This document shows positions 29,854-38,632 of a stretch of DNA of 64,000 bases, in pieces; position 1 is the first letter of the stretch, and each line of letters begins with the position of its first letter. This DNA comes from Hydrogenophaga crocea. Lineage in GTDB: Bacteria; Pseudomonadota; Gammaproteobacteria; Burkholderiales; Burkholderiaceae_C. The notes beneath the pieces are model-generated. The model made no database searches. It saw nothing but the letters and a program-made list of their open reading frames with translations, and was not told the origin of the DNA. Location: the NCBI RefSeq assembly GCF_011388215.1, contig NZ_CP049989.1:2480001-2544000 (forward strand). Direction: 5' to 3'. The position numbers and the translations under genes are program-made.

Positions 29854-31340
29854 TGGTTCTTGGGCAGGGCCGGCAGGAACACGTAGCGCTTGGGCCGCTT
29901 GAAGCGCGCGATGTGCGCGAGGCAGTGCGCGTCCAGCGCGGCCGCATCCACGGCCGCACCCACCGCCGCTGAGGCCTGAGGCACCACGAAGGCCACCACC
30001 GACTCGCCCCACTCGGCGTCGGGCGCACCCACCACCGCCACCTCGGCCACGCCGGGCGCGGTGAGCAGCACCTCTTCCACCTCGCGCGGGTAGATGTTGG
30101 AGCCGCCGCTGATGATCAGGTCCTTGCTGCGGTCCTTGAGCGTGAGGAAGCCGTCGGCGTCGAGCGCGCCGAGGTCGCCGGTCCAGAGCCAGCCGCCGCG
30201 CAACGCCGCGGCCGTGGCCTCGGGGTTGCGCCAGTAGCCCGCCATCACGGTGTCGCCCTGCACCAGCACCTCGCCGATCTCGCCGGGCGGCAGCGGCTCG
30301 CCGTCGGGGCCGGCCACGCGCACGCGCACCGGCGTCTGCGCCACGCCCACCGAGGCGATGCGCTCGGCGTGCCGCGGGTGCGCCGCGTCGGCCAGCACCG
30401 CGCGCGACAGCGCCGTGCCCGTCATCGGCGTTTCGCCCTGGCCATAGATCTGCACGAAGCGCGGACCCATCACGCGCAGCGCGCGCTGGATGTCGGCCGC
30501 GTACATGGGCGCGCCGCCGTAAACGATGGTCTTGTAGGCACGCGCGCAGTCGCTCACCGACAGGCCCTGCGCCTCGGCGTGATCCACGATGCGCTTGACG
30601 ATGGTGGGCGCGGCGAACAGCGACAGCGGCCCGAGCGCGAGGCCCAGCGCGTGCAGCTCGGCGGCATCGAAGCCGCCCGAGGCCGGCACCGCGTGGCGGG
30701 CGCCCGCCATCAGGTGGGGAATGGCGTAGATGCCTGCGCCGTGCGACATGGGCGCGGCATAGGCGATCACGTCGTGCGCGGCGATGGGGTCGACGTCGTT
30801 GAAGTAGGTCAGCCCCATGGTCATGAGGTTGCGGTGCGTGATCATCACGCCCTTGGGCCGGCCGGTGGTGCCGCTGGTGTAGAACAGCCAGGCCGTGTCC
30901 TCGGGCGCGCGCTCCACGATGGGCGCGCCCTCGCCGTCCTCCAGCAGCGCCGTGGCCTCGGCCGATTCGGCGTCGATCACGGGCACGCCGGGCAGGTCTT
31001 CGCCCGCGGGCCAGACGTCGCGCGTCACGAAGGCGATCGAGGCCTGGGCGTTGTCGGCGATCCAGCGCACCTCGGCCGGGTGCAGCTTGGCGTTCACCGG
31101 CACCACCACCGCACCGGCCCACCAGGCGCCGAACAGCAGTTCGAGGTAGCGCGGGTGGTTGCGCATGAACAGCAGCACGCGCTCGCCCGGCTGCACGCCG
31201 CGTGCGCGCAAGGCCGCCGCCAGGCGGGCCGCGCGCGCCGCCCATTGCGCCGCGCTGGCGCTGCAGCGGCTGCCGTCGAACAGGGTGGGCCGATCGGGCG
31301 CGCGCAGCGCGTCGCGCGCCAGCAGGTGGGCCAGGTTCAT
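29802..31340 (-). CDS. AMP-forming acyl-CoA ligase
   Basis: ANL-superfamily enzyme of 512 residues that activates a carboxylic acid with ATP and CoA. The P-loop is WLFYTSGTTGRPKGVMIT near 150; later motifs are IYGQGETPMTG (A5), GYWRNPEATAAAL, LWTGDLGALDADGFL (A7), DRSKDLIISGGSNIYP (A8) and the late catalytic Lys in PKNHYGKVLKTEL (A10). GAGGAGA precedes the ATG by nine bases. Divergent from a 2-hydroxyacid dehydrogenase gene. The acid is unidentified (medium-chain or aromatic acids are typical). Confidence 0.9.
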   Translation of the reverse strand: MNLAHLLARDALRAPDRPTLFDGSRCSASAAQWAARAARLAAALRARGVQPGERVLLFMRNHPRYLELLFGAWWAGAVVVPVNAKLHPAEVRWIADNAQASIAFVTRDVWPAGEDLPGVPVIDAESAEATALLEDGEGAPIVERAPEDTAWLFYTSGTTGRPKGVMITHRNLMTMGLTYFNDVDPIAAHDVIAYAAPMSHGAGIYAIPHLMAGARHAVPASGGFDAAELHALGLALGPLSLFAAPTIVKRIVDHAEAQGLSVSDCARAYKTIVYGGAPMYAADIQRALRVMGPRFVQIYGQGETPMTGTALSRAVLADAAHPRHAERIASVGVAQTPVRVRVAGPDGEPLPPGEIGEVLVQGDTVMAGYWRNPEATAAALRGGWLWTGDLGALDADGFLTLKDRSKDLIISGGSNIYPREVEEVLLTAPGVAEVAVVGAPDAEWGESVVAFVVPQASAAVGAAVDAAALDAHCLAHIARFKRPKRYVFLPALPKNHYGKVLKTELRARAASD

Positions 31341-31382
31341 GGGGCTTGTCTCCTCGTGGTCGCGGCATGGTAGCCGCGGCTC

Positions 31383-31395
31383 TGAAAATCTTTCA
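31383..31395. promoter_or_regulatory. Small dyad in the ligase/hydroxyacid dehydrogenase divergent region
   Basis: TGAAA-ATC-TTTCA is a perfect short inverted repeat centred between the two divergent genes. Possible operator shared by both; no regulator gene is adjacent. Confidence 0.25.
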
Positions 31396-31485
31396 CGCCG
31401 CGCTGTCGCACATTCACGTGCCCGGGCGGGGGCGGCTCGCTACCATCGCGCGCATCGTCCGAACAAGCGCCCGAGGAGACCTGGC

Positions 31486-32640
31486 ATGACCGTGATCACC
31501 ACCATCGAAGACCTGCGCGTGCTGGCGCAAAAGCGCGTGCCGCGCATGTTCTACGACTACGCCGATTCGGGCTCGTGGACCGAAGGCACCTACCGCGCCA
31601 ACGAGTCCGACTTCCAGAAGATCAAGCTGCGCCAGCGCGTGGCCGTGAACATGGAGAACCGCAGCACGCGTACCACGATGGTGGGCGTGGACACGGCCAT
31701 GCCGCTGGCGATCGCGCCCACCGGCCTCACGGGCATGCAACACGCCGACGGCGAGATCCTCGCGGCGCGCGCGGCCCGCAAGTTCGGCATCCCGTTCACG
31801 CTCTCCACCATGAGCATCTGCTCGATCGAAGACGTGGCGCAGCATGCCGGCGAGGGCTTCTGGTTCCAGCTCTACGTGATGCGCGACCGCGCCTTCATCG
31901 AGCGCCTGATCGACCGCGCCAAGGCCGCGAACTGCGGCGCGCTGGTGCTCACGCTGGACCTGCAGATCCTGGGCCAGCGCCACAAGGACCTCAAGAACGG
32001 CTTGTCGGCGCCGCCCAAGCTCACGCTGGCCAACCTGATCAACATCGCGAGCAAACCGCGCTGGGCGCTGGGCATGCTGGGCACGAAGCGGCGCCAGTTC
32101 GGCAACATCGTGGGCCACGTGCAGGGCGTGACCGACATGGCCAACCTCGGCGCCTGGACCGCGCAGCAGTTCGACCCCAAGCTCAACTGGGGCGACGTGG
32201 CGTGGATCAAGGAGCGCTGGGGCGGCAAGCTGATCCTCAAGGGCATCCAGGACGTGGAAGACGCCCGCATGGCCGTGGCCAGCGGCGCCGACGCGCTGAT
32301 CGTGAGCAACCACGGCGGCCGCCAGCTCGACGGCGCGCAGAGCAGCATCGAGGCGCTGCCCGCGGTCGTGGCCGAGGTGGGCTCGAAGATCGAGGTGCAC
32401 ATGGACGGCGGCGTGCGCAGCGGCCAGGACGTGCTCAAGGCGCGCGCGCTGGGCGCACGCGGCTGCTACATCGGCCGCGCCTTCCTCTACGGCCTGGGCG
32501 CCATGGGCGAGGCGGGCGTGAGCAAGGCGCTCGAGATCATCCACAAGGAACTCGACCTCACCATGGCCTTCTGCGGCCACACCAACATCGAGACGGTGGA
32601 CAAGTCCATCCTGCTGCCGGGGACGTTTCCGACGGCGTGA
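31486..32640 (+). CDS. FMN-dependent alpha-hydroxyacid dehydrogenase (L-lactate dehydrogenase family)
   Basis: A 384-residue TIM-barrel flavoenzyme that oxidises an L-2-hydroxyacid to the 2-oxoacid. Features: MFYDYADSGSWTEGTYRAN at the start, IAPTGLTGMQHADGE (FMN), FWFQLYVMRDR, ILKGIQDVEDA with the flavin Lys, the catalytic His in IVSNHGGRQLDGAQS, and HMDGGVRSGQDVLKA with the substrate Arg. GAGGAGA lies seven bases before the ATG. The C-terminus keeps the membrane-respiratory LldD-like pattern, but the substrate may not be lactate. Confidence 0.9.
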   Translation: MTVITTIEDLRVLAQKRVPRMFYDYADSGSWTEGTYRANESDFQKIKLRQRVAVNMENRSTRTTMVGVDTAMPLAIAPTGLTGMQHADGEILAARAARKFGIPFTLSTMSICSIEDVAQHAGEGFWFQLYVMRDRAFIERLIDRAKAANCGALVLTLDLQILGQRHKDLKNGLSAPPKLTLANLINIASKPRWALGMLGTKRRQFGNIVGHVQGVTDMANLGAWTAQQFDPKLNWGDVAWIKERWGGKLILKGIQDVEDARMAVASGADALIVSNHGGRQLDGAQSSIEALPAVVAEVGSKIEVHMDGGVRSGQDVLKARALGARGCYIGRAFLYGLGAMGEAGVSKALEIIHKELDLTMAFCGHTNIETVDKSILLPGTFPTA

Positions 32641-32675
32641 ACCTGGGGGGCGTCTTCGCGCTGACCACCCGGGGA

Positions 32676-33217
32676 GCGAGGGCCTGGGGTTCGGTGGCGG
32701 GGGCTTCGGTGCGCTGCCCTTCGCTGCGCGAAGGGTCCCCTGCGATGCTCGGCAGCGCACAGGCGCCCCCACCACCGAACCCCAGCCCCTCGCCACAGAC
32801 TGGCAGGCACGCGCCCCGCAGATCGCAACGCCGGTTTGGCCACGTTCGTGTACCGGGCGCGCAATGCATCAGCCACCCGAAACGGGCTCACTGGCGGTGG
32901 TGCGCCCACCCTGTCTCGGGTCGGGCCTGCGCCCCTGGCCGCGCTGGCGCCTGTGCGCTGCCGAGAAGCGCAGGGTGATCGGCCTGCGCGCGCAGCGCGC
33001 TTCGTCATCTGACTGGCGGCAGCTGTCTGAGCGGAGCGCCTGAAAGGCGCGCAGCGAGTTCTGCCGCCTGGCCGCTCACCCGAGCATCGCAGGGAACCCC
33101 TCGCGCAGCGAGGGGCAGCGCACCGAAGCCAGCGCGGCCAGGGGCGCAGGCCCGACCCCGCCAGCCAAGCCGGCAAGCACGCGCCCCCAGTTAGCGCAAT
33201 TCGTACACGAACGTGCT
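32676..33217. repeat. Gene-free island of mirrored repeats between the hydroxyacid dehydrogenase and SIMPL genes
   Basis: 550 bases (32641-33190) hold no credible gene. They hold at least four inverted pairs. A, 32674-32701 with 32766-32793 (GGGGTTCGGTGG core). B, about 32703-32752 with 33080-33130, near-identical over some 48 bases (GCGCTGCCC, TCGCTGCGCGA, CCTGCGATGCTCGG). D, about 32917-32947 with 33129-33159 (GTCGGGCCTGCGCCCCTGG core). C, 32840-32852 with 33205-33217 (CACGTTCGTGTAC), where the right arm lies in the 3' end of the SIMPL gene. Pairs B and D interlock and are not nested. This looks like a cluster of palindromic intergenic repeats. Confidence 0.7.
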
Positions 33218-33910
33218 CACCACGCGCAGCCGCTTCACGCGCGAGCCGTTGCTGTCGTGCTCGTTGCCGTCGGCGCCGCTGATGCTGATCACGCCCTGAT
33301 TGGCCACCTTCAAGGGCCCCAGCTGCGCCCCCGCCTCGGCCGCGAACTTCTCGGCCTGCTCGCGCGCGTTGCGCGTCGCCTCGCTGAGCAGCGGGGCCTT
33401 CACGTCGTTGAAGCCGCGCAACTGGTAGGCCGGGCCGGTCTGTCCCTCGCCGCTGATCTGCACGCCGGCCTGGATCAGCGGATCGACCGCGAGCGACGCG
33501 GCCTGCACCTCGGTCACCCGCGCCGACTTCACCAGCACCTGCCCCGTGCCGTTGAAGCGCAGCGGCTGCTGGCCACCGCCGTACTCGCGCGCGAACAGGT
33601 CCTGCACGGCCAGCGGGCGCACCTCGATCTCGTCGTCCTTGAAGCCGCGCGCCTTGAGAAAGGCCACCACCGCATCGCGGTCGCCGGCCAGCGCCTTCTG
33701 CACTTCGCCGAAGGCATTGCCGCCGCGGCGAAACGTGAGCATCCAGATCGCGAAGTCGCTCTCCACGTCCTTCTCGGCCAGGCCTTTGACGGTCACGCTG
33801 CGGTCGGCGAGCCGGAAACGCTCCAGGCCCTGGCCGATGGTGAAGCCGGCCAGCGCCACGCCGGCGCCCACCAGGGCCGCCGCGAGCAATCGGGTGAGGG
33901 GATGGGTCAT
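33191..33910 (-). CDS. SIMPL-domain (DUF541) periplasmic protein
   Basis: A 239-residue protein with one N-terminal hydrophobic segment (LTRLLAAALVGAGVALAGFT), either a signal or an anchor. The rest is a SIMPL domain: VTVKGLAEKDVESDFAIW, GDRDAVVAFLKARGFKDDEI, VNoteworthy is the late block LLSEATRNAREQAEKFAAEAGAQLG and VSTFVYELR at the end. The ATG at 33910 has GGAGG six bases upstream. Related proteins (E. coli YggE) are envelope-stress linked; the role here is unknown. Divergent from dinB. Confidence 0.85.
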   Translation of the reverse strand: MTHPLTRLLAAALVGAGVALAGFTIGQGLERFRLADRSVTVKGLAEKDVESDFAIWMLTFRRGGNAFGEVQKALAGDRDAVVAFLKARGFKDDEIEVRPLAVQDLFAREYGGGQQPLRFNGTGQVLVKSARVTEVQAASLAVDPLIQAGVQISGEGQTGPAYQLRGFNDVKAPLLSEATRNAREQAEKFAAEAGAQLGPLKVANQGVISISGADGNEHDSNGSRVKRLRVVSTFVYELR

Positions 33911-33985
33911 GGGAGTCCTCCGCATCGGGCCGACCACGGGTGCAATCGGCATACCCGGGCATGGTAAGCGGGCTACGATCGCGGC

Positions 33986-35257
33986 GTGACCCTGCAGCGC
34001 CGCATCGCCCACCTCGACATGGACGCCTTCTTCGCGTCCGTGGAGCTGCTGCGCTACCCGCAGCTCAAGGGCCTGCCGCTGGTGATCGGCGGCGGCCGCC
34101 GGCGCGAGACCGAGATGTTCGAGCGCCTGCGCGCGGCCTACCCCGAGACCGACTGGGGCCCCGATTCGCTCGACCGCATCCCGGTCGACTTCTTTCCCCT
34201 GCTGCGCGACTACGTGGGCCGCGGCGTGGCCACCACGGCCACCTACGCGGCGCGCCAGTTCGGCGTGGGCTCGGCCATGGGCCTGATGAAGGCCGCCAGG
34301 CTCTGCCCGCAGGCCATCCTGCTGCCGGTGGATTTCGACGAGGTGCGCCGGCTCTCGCGCACCTTCAAGCGCGTCATCACCGAGATCGCGCCGGTGATGG
34401 AGGACCGCGGCGTGGACGAGGTCTACATCGACTTCACCGAGGTGCCCGGCGGCCAGCGCGAGGGCGGGCGTGTGCTCGCGCGCTTGATCCAGAAGAGCAT
34501 CTTCGAGGCCACCGGCCTCACCTGCTCGATCGGCGTGGCGCCCAACAAACTGCTCGCCAAGATGGCGAGCGAGTTCAACAAGCCCAACGGCATCAGCATC
34601 GTCACGCCCGACGACCTCGAGCGCCTGATCTGGCCACTGCCCTGCCGCAAGATCAATGGCGTGGGGCCCAAGGCCGACGCCCGGCTGCAGTCGCACGGCA
34701 TCCACACCATCGGCGAGCTCGCGGCGCGCGAGCGCGACTGGCTGGTGGCCCACTTCGGCAAGAGCTACGGCGCCTGGCTGCACGAGGCGGCCTGGGGCCG
34801 CGACGAGCGGCCCGTGGTGACCGAGAGCGAGCCCGTGGGCCTGAGCCGCGAGACCACCTTCGAGCGCGACCTGCACGCGGTGCACGACCGTGCCGAGCTC
34901 GGCGCCATCCTCACGCGGCTGTGCGAGCAGGTGGCGGCCGACCTGCAGCGCAAGGGCTACCTCGCGCGCACCATCGGCGTGAAGCTCACCTATGTGGGCT
35001 TCAGCAAGGTCACGCGCGACCTCACGCTGGACGCGCCCACCAACGACGCCGCCGCCATCCGCCGCGCCGCCGGCCTGTGCCTCAAGCGCGTGGACCTGAC
35101 GCGCCGCTTCCGCCTGCTGGGCGTGAAGTCGAGCAAGCTCGTCAAACCCGGGACAGCCGAGGCCGCGCGCGGCGACCAGAATGGCCCGCTTCCCAAGCCC
35201 CGAGACAAGGCCCACCGCGATGAACGCACCGACCTGCTTTTCCCTGAGCTGGACTGA
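33986..35257 (+). CDS. dinB: DNA polymerase IV (Y family) with an extended finger insert
   Basis: Error-prone translesion polymerase. The 423 residues carry the metal-binding DMDAFFASVE (11-20) and GVDEVYIDFTEVPGG, plus CSIGVAPNKLLAKMASEFNKP and the thumb helix-hairpin-helix INGVGPKADARLQSHGI. Relative to E. coli DinB about 40 residues are inserted at roughly 38-78, between VIGGG and RGVATTATYAARQFGV; related Burkholderiales enzymes share this insert as far as I recall. The C-terminus ends DLLFPELD, not a clear clamp motif, although DLLFP may serve. GTG start; the 3' end overlaps the crotonase gene by 38 bases. Confidence 0.92.
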   Translation: MTLQRRIAHLDMDAFFASVELLRYPQLKGLPLVIGGGRRRETEMFERLRAAYPETDWGPDSLDRIPVDFFPLLRDYVGRGVATTATYAARQFGVGSAMGLMKAARLCPQAILLPVDFDEVRRLSRTFKRVITEIAPVMEDRGVDEVYIDFTEVPGGQREGGRVLARLIQKSIFEATGLTCSIGVAPNKLLAKMASEFNKPNGISIVTPDDLERLIWPLPCRKINGVGPKADARLQSHGIHTIGELAARERDWLVAHFGKSYGAWLHEAAWGRDERPVVTESEPVGLSRETTFERDLHAVHDRAELGAILTRLCEQVAADLQRKGYLARTIGVKLTYVGFSKVTRDLTLDAPTNDAAAIRRAAGLCLKRVDLTRRFRLLGVKSSKLVKPGTAEAARGDQNGPLPKPRDKAHRDERTDLLFPELD

Positions 35258-36071
35258 AGACCACGTGGCGCACCTGGCGCTGAACCGGCCCGACACGCTC
35301 AACACCATGCACCCCACGTTCTGGCGCGAGCTTGACGCGCTGCTGCGGGGCATCCACGACGAGGGGCGGGCGCGCGCGCTCGTGATCAGCAGCACGGGCA
35401 AGCACTTCAGCGCCGGCATGGCGCTCGAGACCTTCGGCGGCGCCATCACCATGGACGACCAGAGCCCGGAGGGCCGCGCCGCGGTGTTCGACCTGCTCAC
35501 CGACATGCAGGCCACCTTCACACGCCTCGAAACCCTGCGCGTGCCGGTGATCTTCGCGATCCAGGGCGGCTGCGTCGGCGGCGCGGTCGACCTCGTCACC
35601 GCGGGCTGCCTCCGCTACGCCTCGGCCGACGCCTTCTTCTGTATCCAGGAAATCAACATCGGCATGGTGGCCGACGTGGGCACGCTGCAGCGGCTGCCCA
35701 AGCTGATCCCGCTCGGCGTGGTGAAAGAGCTCGCCTACACCGGCCGGCGGCTGGGCGCACAGCGCGCGCTCGCCGTGGGCCTGGTCAACGAGGTGTTCGA
35801 CAGCCACGCCGCCACCGTCGACGCCGCGCTGAAGTGCGCGCGCGAGATCGCGGCCAAGCCGCCCGTGGCCATCTGGGGCACCAAGCAGGCCGTGAACTAC
35901 GCGCGCGACCACTCGGTCGACGACAGCCTGCGCCAGATGGGCTGGCTGCAAGGCGCGATCTGGAGCAACGCGCACGTGCGCGAGGCCATCGCCGCGGCCC
36001 AGGACCGCCGCCCCGGCCGGTTCACGCCGCTCGCGCCGCTGCAGTCCTTCATGGACGCCGGTCAGGGCTGA
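35220..36071 (+). CDS. Crotonase-family enzyme (dienoyl-CoA isomerase/enoyl-CoA hydratase-like)
   Basis: A 283-residue crotonase-fold protein. The oxyanion-hole blocks are VISSTGKHFSAGMALETFGG and FAIQGGCVGGAVDLVTAGCL, and the region QEINIGMVADVGTLQRLPKL carries an Asp (VADVG) that matches the dienoyl-CoA isomerase (ECH1) acid, so delta3,5-delta2,4-dienoyl-CoA isomerase is the better guess than hydratase. ATG 35220 (MNAPTCFSLSW) was chosen; an ATG at 35181 in the same frame lies deeper within dinB. It would help oxidise unsaturated fatty acids. Confidence 0.87.
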   Translation: MNAPTCFSLSWTEDHVAHLALNRPDTLNTMHPTFWRELDALLRGIHDEGRARALVISSTGKHFSAGMALETFGGAITMDDQSPEGRAAVFDLLTDMQATFTRLETLRVPVIFAIQGGCVGGAVDLVTAGCLRYASADAFFCIQEINIGMVADVGTLQRLPKLIPLGVVKELAYTGRRLGAQRALAVGLVNEVFDSHAATVDAALKCAREIAAKPPVAIWGTKQAVNYARDHSVDDSLRQMGWLQGAIWSNAHVREAIAAAQDRRPGRFTPLAPLQSFMDAGQG

Positions 36072-36095
36072 GGCGCTGGCGTTAACCTCGCCGGC

Positions 36096-37157
36096 ATGCT
36101 GACCCTCATCAACCCCCACCACGCCGAACACGCGGGCCGCCAGGAAATGTTCCGTGGCCGCCTCGTGGACTGCCACGAAGTGCCCGACCGCCTGCACTTC
36201 GTGCGCGACGAACTCCAGCGCCGCGCAATCGGCCCGCAACGCCCGCCCGAGGTCGGCGACGCCGTGCTCGACGCGGCCCTGGCCCGCGTGCACGAGCCGC
36301 GCTACCTGCACTTCCTCGCGAACGCCTGGGACGACTGGGTCGCGCTGGACCCCGCCAACGCGCAGCGCGACGCCCTGCCCTCGGTCTGGCCGCTGCCCCA
36401 GGCCCACGCCTTCCGCCACGACCGCTCGCCGCTCAATGCCGCGGCGCGGCTGGGCCTGTTCGCCTTCGACTCGGGCACCCCGCTCATGGCCGGCACCTGG
36501 CGCGCCGCGCGCGCGGGCGCGGCCTGCGCGCTGGCCGCGGCCCACGCCGTGCTGGCCGGCGAGCGCAGCGCCTTCGCGCTCACGCGGCCGCCGGGGCACC
36601 ACGCGGGCCCGGGCTTCTATGGCGGCTACTGCTTCCTCAACAACGCGGCCATCGCGGCCCAGGCGCTGCGCGACGGCGGCCATGCACGCGTGGCCGTGCT
36701 CGACGTGGACTACCACCACGGCAACGGCACACAAACCATCTTCTACGAGCGCGCCGACGTGCTCACGCTCTCGCTGCACGGCGACCCGCACACCGAGTAC
36801 CCGTTCTTCCTCGGCCATGCCGACGAAACCGGCGCGGGCGCGGGCGAAGGCTTCAACCGCAACTGGCCGCTGCCCCGCGGCACCGGCACCGCGGCCTGGC
36901 GCGCGGCGCTCGACGAGGCCCTGCAGGCCGTGGCCGGCTTCGGCGCCACCGCGCTGGTGGTGCCGCTGGGCCTGGACACCTACGAAGGCGATCCGATCTC
37001 GGGCTTCAAGCTGCGCTCGGGCGACTACCCGGCGATCGGCGCGGCGCTGGCCGCGCTCGGCCTGCCCACTGTGTTCACCTTCGAAGGCGGCTACGCGGTG
37101 GCCGAGGTGGGCGTGAACGCCGCCAACCTGCTCGAAGGCTTCGAACGCGCGGCCTGA
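36096..37157 (+). CDS. Histone deacetylase-family amidohydrolase
   Basis: A 353-residue zinc amidohydrolase of the HDAC/acetylpolyamine amidohydrolase superfamily. The catalytic tandem His is in LTRPPGHHAGPGFYGGYC, zinc ligands are in VAVLDVDYHHGNGTQ and VPLGLDTYEGDPISG, and the end has TVFTFEGGYAVAEVG. All metal and catalytic residues appear present. In bacteria such proteins deacetylate polyamines or other acetyl-amides. It follows the crotonase gene by 24 bases. Confidence 0.92.
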   Translation: MLTLINPHHAEHAGRQEMFRGRLVDCHEVPDRLHFVRDELQRRAIGPQRPPEVGDAVLDAALARVHEPRYLHFLANAWDDWVALDPANAQRDALPSVWPLPQAHAFRHDRSPLNAAARLGLFAFDSGTPLMAGTWRAARAGAACALAAAHAVLAGERSAFALTRPPGHHAGPGFYGGYCFLNNAAIAAQALRDGGHARVAVLDVDYHHGNGTQTIFYERADVLTLSLHGDPHTEYPFFLGHADETGAGAGEGFNRNWPLPRGTGTAAWRAALDEALQAVAGFGATALVVPLGLDTYEGDPISGFKLRSGDYPAIGAALAALGLPTVFTFEGGYAVAEVGVNAANLLEGFERAA

Positions 37158-37173
37158 AGCGGACGCGCGTTCG

Positions 37174-37209
37174 AAAAAGTGCCCTGCGACGATCCATCGT
37201 TCGCAGGGC
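37174..37209 (-). terminator. Terminator of the DUF3455 gene (minus strand)
   Basis: GCCCTGCGA (37181-37189) pairs with TCGCAGGGC (37201-37209), with an inner CGAT/ATCG pair and one bulged base; on the minus strand it is followed by ACTTTTT. Lies between the convergent HDAC and DUF3455 genes and could slow plus-strand transcription too. Confidence 0.65.
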
Positions 37210-37277
37210 CTAACGACCCCCCGCCTGATGGAGAAGGGGGCCGGATCAGGGGACCTTGGAGAAAAGAAGCCGGCCGA

Positions 37278-37823
37278 TCAGATGGCCTTGTAGAGGATGT
37301 AGTCGGCCTGGTACTGCATGATCTGCTTGGCGCCCACGTTGCCCGCGGCGCAGGCGGTGGCCGGGGCCACGCCGCCCTTGGTGGCCACGCGCTGCACATA
37401 GGTCACGCCCTGGTAGGCGCCCATGCCGGTGGCCGGGTTGGCCTTGACCAGCTGCAGCGGGATGTTGCCCGCGGGCGCCGGCGACACCGCCACCTGCGCG
37501 CCGGTGAACTTGGAGCCGTCCATGGATTCCCAGGTGGCCGGCGGGCCGTAGTACTTGCCCACCTGCTTGCCCGCGCGGTCGAGCAGCTTGGCGTCGGGGC
37601 CCACGAACACCCACTCGAACTGGCCGGCCGCGTCTTTCTTGGCGCGGCACTCGTAGGTGATCTCGCCCACGCCCACGGTCTCCATGGCCACCTTGTGGCC
37701 GGCGGGCACCTTCACGGCGTCGGGCAGGCCGTCTTGCGAGAACATGGGCTTGGCGCCCATGCCGGTGGCGCAGGCGGTCATGGCGAGAACGGCCGCTGCG
37801 GCCAGGGTCGATTTGAGGATCAT
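37278..37823 (-). CDS. DUF3455-family lipoprotein
   Basis: A 181-residue exported protein. The N-terminus is a lipoprotein signal (LAAAAVLAMTAC, Cys at 18). The rest matches the DUF3455 pattern: VKVPAGHKVAMETVGVGEIT, YECRAKKDAAGQFEWVFVGP, LLDRAGKQVGKYYGPPATWE, MDGSKFTGAQ and IPLQLVKANPATGMGAYQGV, then TYVQRVATKGGVAP. Family function is unknown. It is divergent from an ECF sigma/anti-sigma pair, so it is a candidate target of that sigma factor. A GC hairpin (GGCGCCGG 37867-37874 with CCGGCGCC 37882-37889) lies upstream of the start. Confidence 0.83.
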   Translation of the reverse strand: MILKSTLAAAAVLAMTACATGMGAKPMFSQDGLPDAVKVPAGHKVAMETVGVGEITYECRAKKDAAGQFEWVFVGPDAKLLDRAGKQVGKYYGPPATWESMDGSKFTGAQVAVSPAPAGNIPLQLVKANPATGMGAYQGVTYVQRVATKGGVAPATACAAGNVGAKQIMQYQADYILYKAI

Positions 37824-38040
37824 GGAAAAGCTCCGTTGAAAGTGAAGGAAGGGTTCTGCGATCGGTGGCGCCGGTGCATGGCCGGCGCCTGTTGTGCAAG
37901 GCACGCTCCGGGTACGCAGGGCCGGCCAGCGCCGGATTCGAATGCCCGAGTAATCCGCTCGGTGATGGACTTCACGCCGCGGCCCGCCGGGGCGGTGAAT
38001 CCGGCGGCGCGTCAGCGGCGTAAAGGAAAGAGCCAGCACA

Positions 38041-38622
38041 ATGCGCCGCATGAGCGCGAACCCCGACGACCTCCTCATGACCCTGATCGACCGCATTGCC
38101 CAGCGCGACGAAGCCGCGCTCAAGGCGCTCTACGACCTCTGCGGGCGCAAGCTCTACGGGCTGTCGCTGCGCGTCGTGGGCACGGCCGAACTGGCCGAGG
38201 ACGTGCTGCAGGAAACCTTCCTGCAGGTCTGGCGCAGCGCGGCCGACTACCGCGCCACGCTGAGCCCGCCCATGGCCTGGCTCGGCCTGATCGTGCGCAG
38301 CCGCTCGCTCGACTGCCTGCGCCGGCGGGCGGCCGAACGCACCCACCTCACGCAGGAGATCGACGAGACCCTGGCCGAGACGCTCGAAGGCGATTCGCCC
38401 AACCCCATGGACACCAACCTCGCGAGCCAGCAGGCCTGGGCGCTGCACCAGTGCCTGGGGCAGCTCGAGAACAAGCAGCGCGAGGTGATCAGCCTGGCCT
38501 ACCTGCGCGACCTCAGCCATGGCGAACTCGCCGAGCGGCTGGCGCTGCCGCTGGGCACGGTCAAGACCTGGATCCGCCGCGGCCTGGACAAGCTGCGCGA
38601 CTGCATGAAGCAGTTCGCCTGA
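38041..38622 (+). CDS. ECF-type RNA polymerase sigma factor
   Basis: A 193-residue group IV sigma factor. Sigma region 2 covers about 18-85 (RDEAALKALYDLCGRKLYGL, AEDVLQETFLQVWRSA) and region 4 covers about 130-185 (LGQLENKQREVISLAYLRDL, LALPLGTVKTWIRRGLDKL). The pattern is closest to SigK/RpoE-like ECF factors paired with RskA-type anti-sigma proteins, and such a gene follows ten bases later. A second in-frame ATG at 38050 is an alternative start. Confidence 0.92.
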   Translation: MRRMSANPDDLLMTLIDRIAQRDEAALKALYDLCGRKLYGLSLRVVGTAELAEDVLQETFLQVWRSAADYRATLSPPMAWLGLIVRSRSLDCLRRRAAERTHLTQEIDETLAETLEGDSPNPMDTNLASQQAWALHQCLGQLENKQREVISLAYLRDLSHGELAERLALPLGTVKTWIRRGLDKLRDCMKQFA

Positions 38623-38632
38623 GGGGAGCGCC

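Noticed and set aside
32690..33190. Coding sequence in the repeat island
   Set aside because: Frames here have no motifs, no start with a ribosome binding site and are explained by mirrored repeats.
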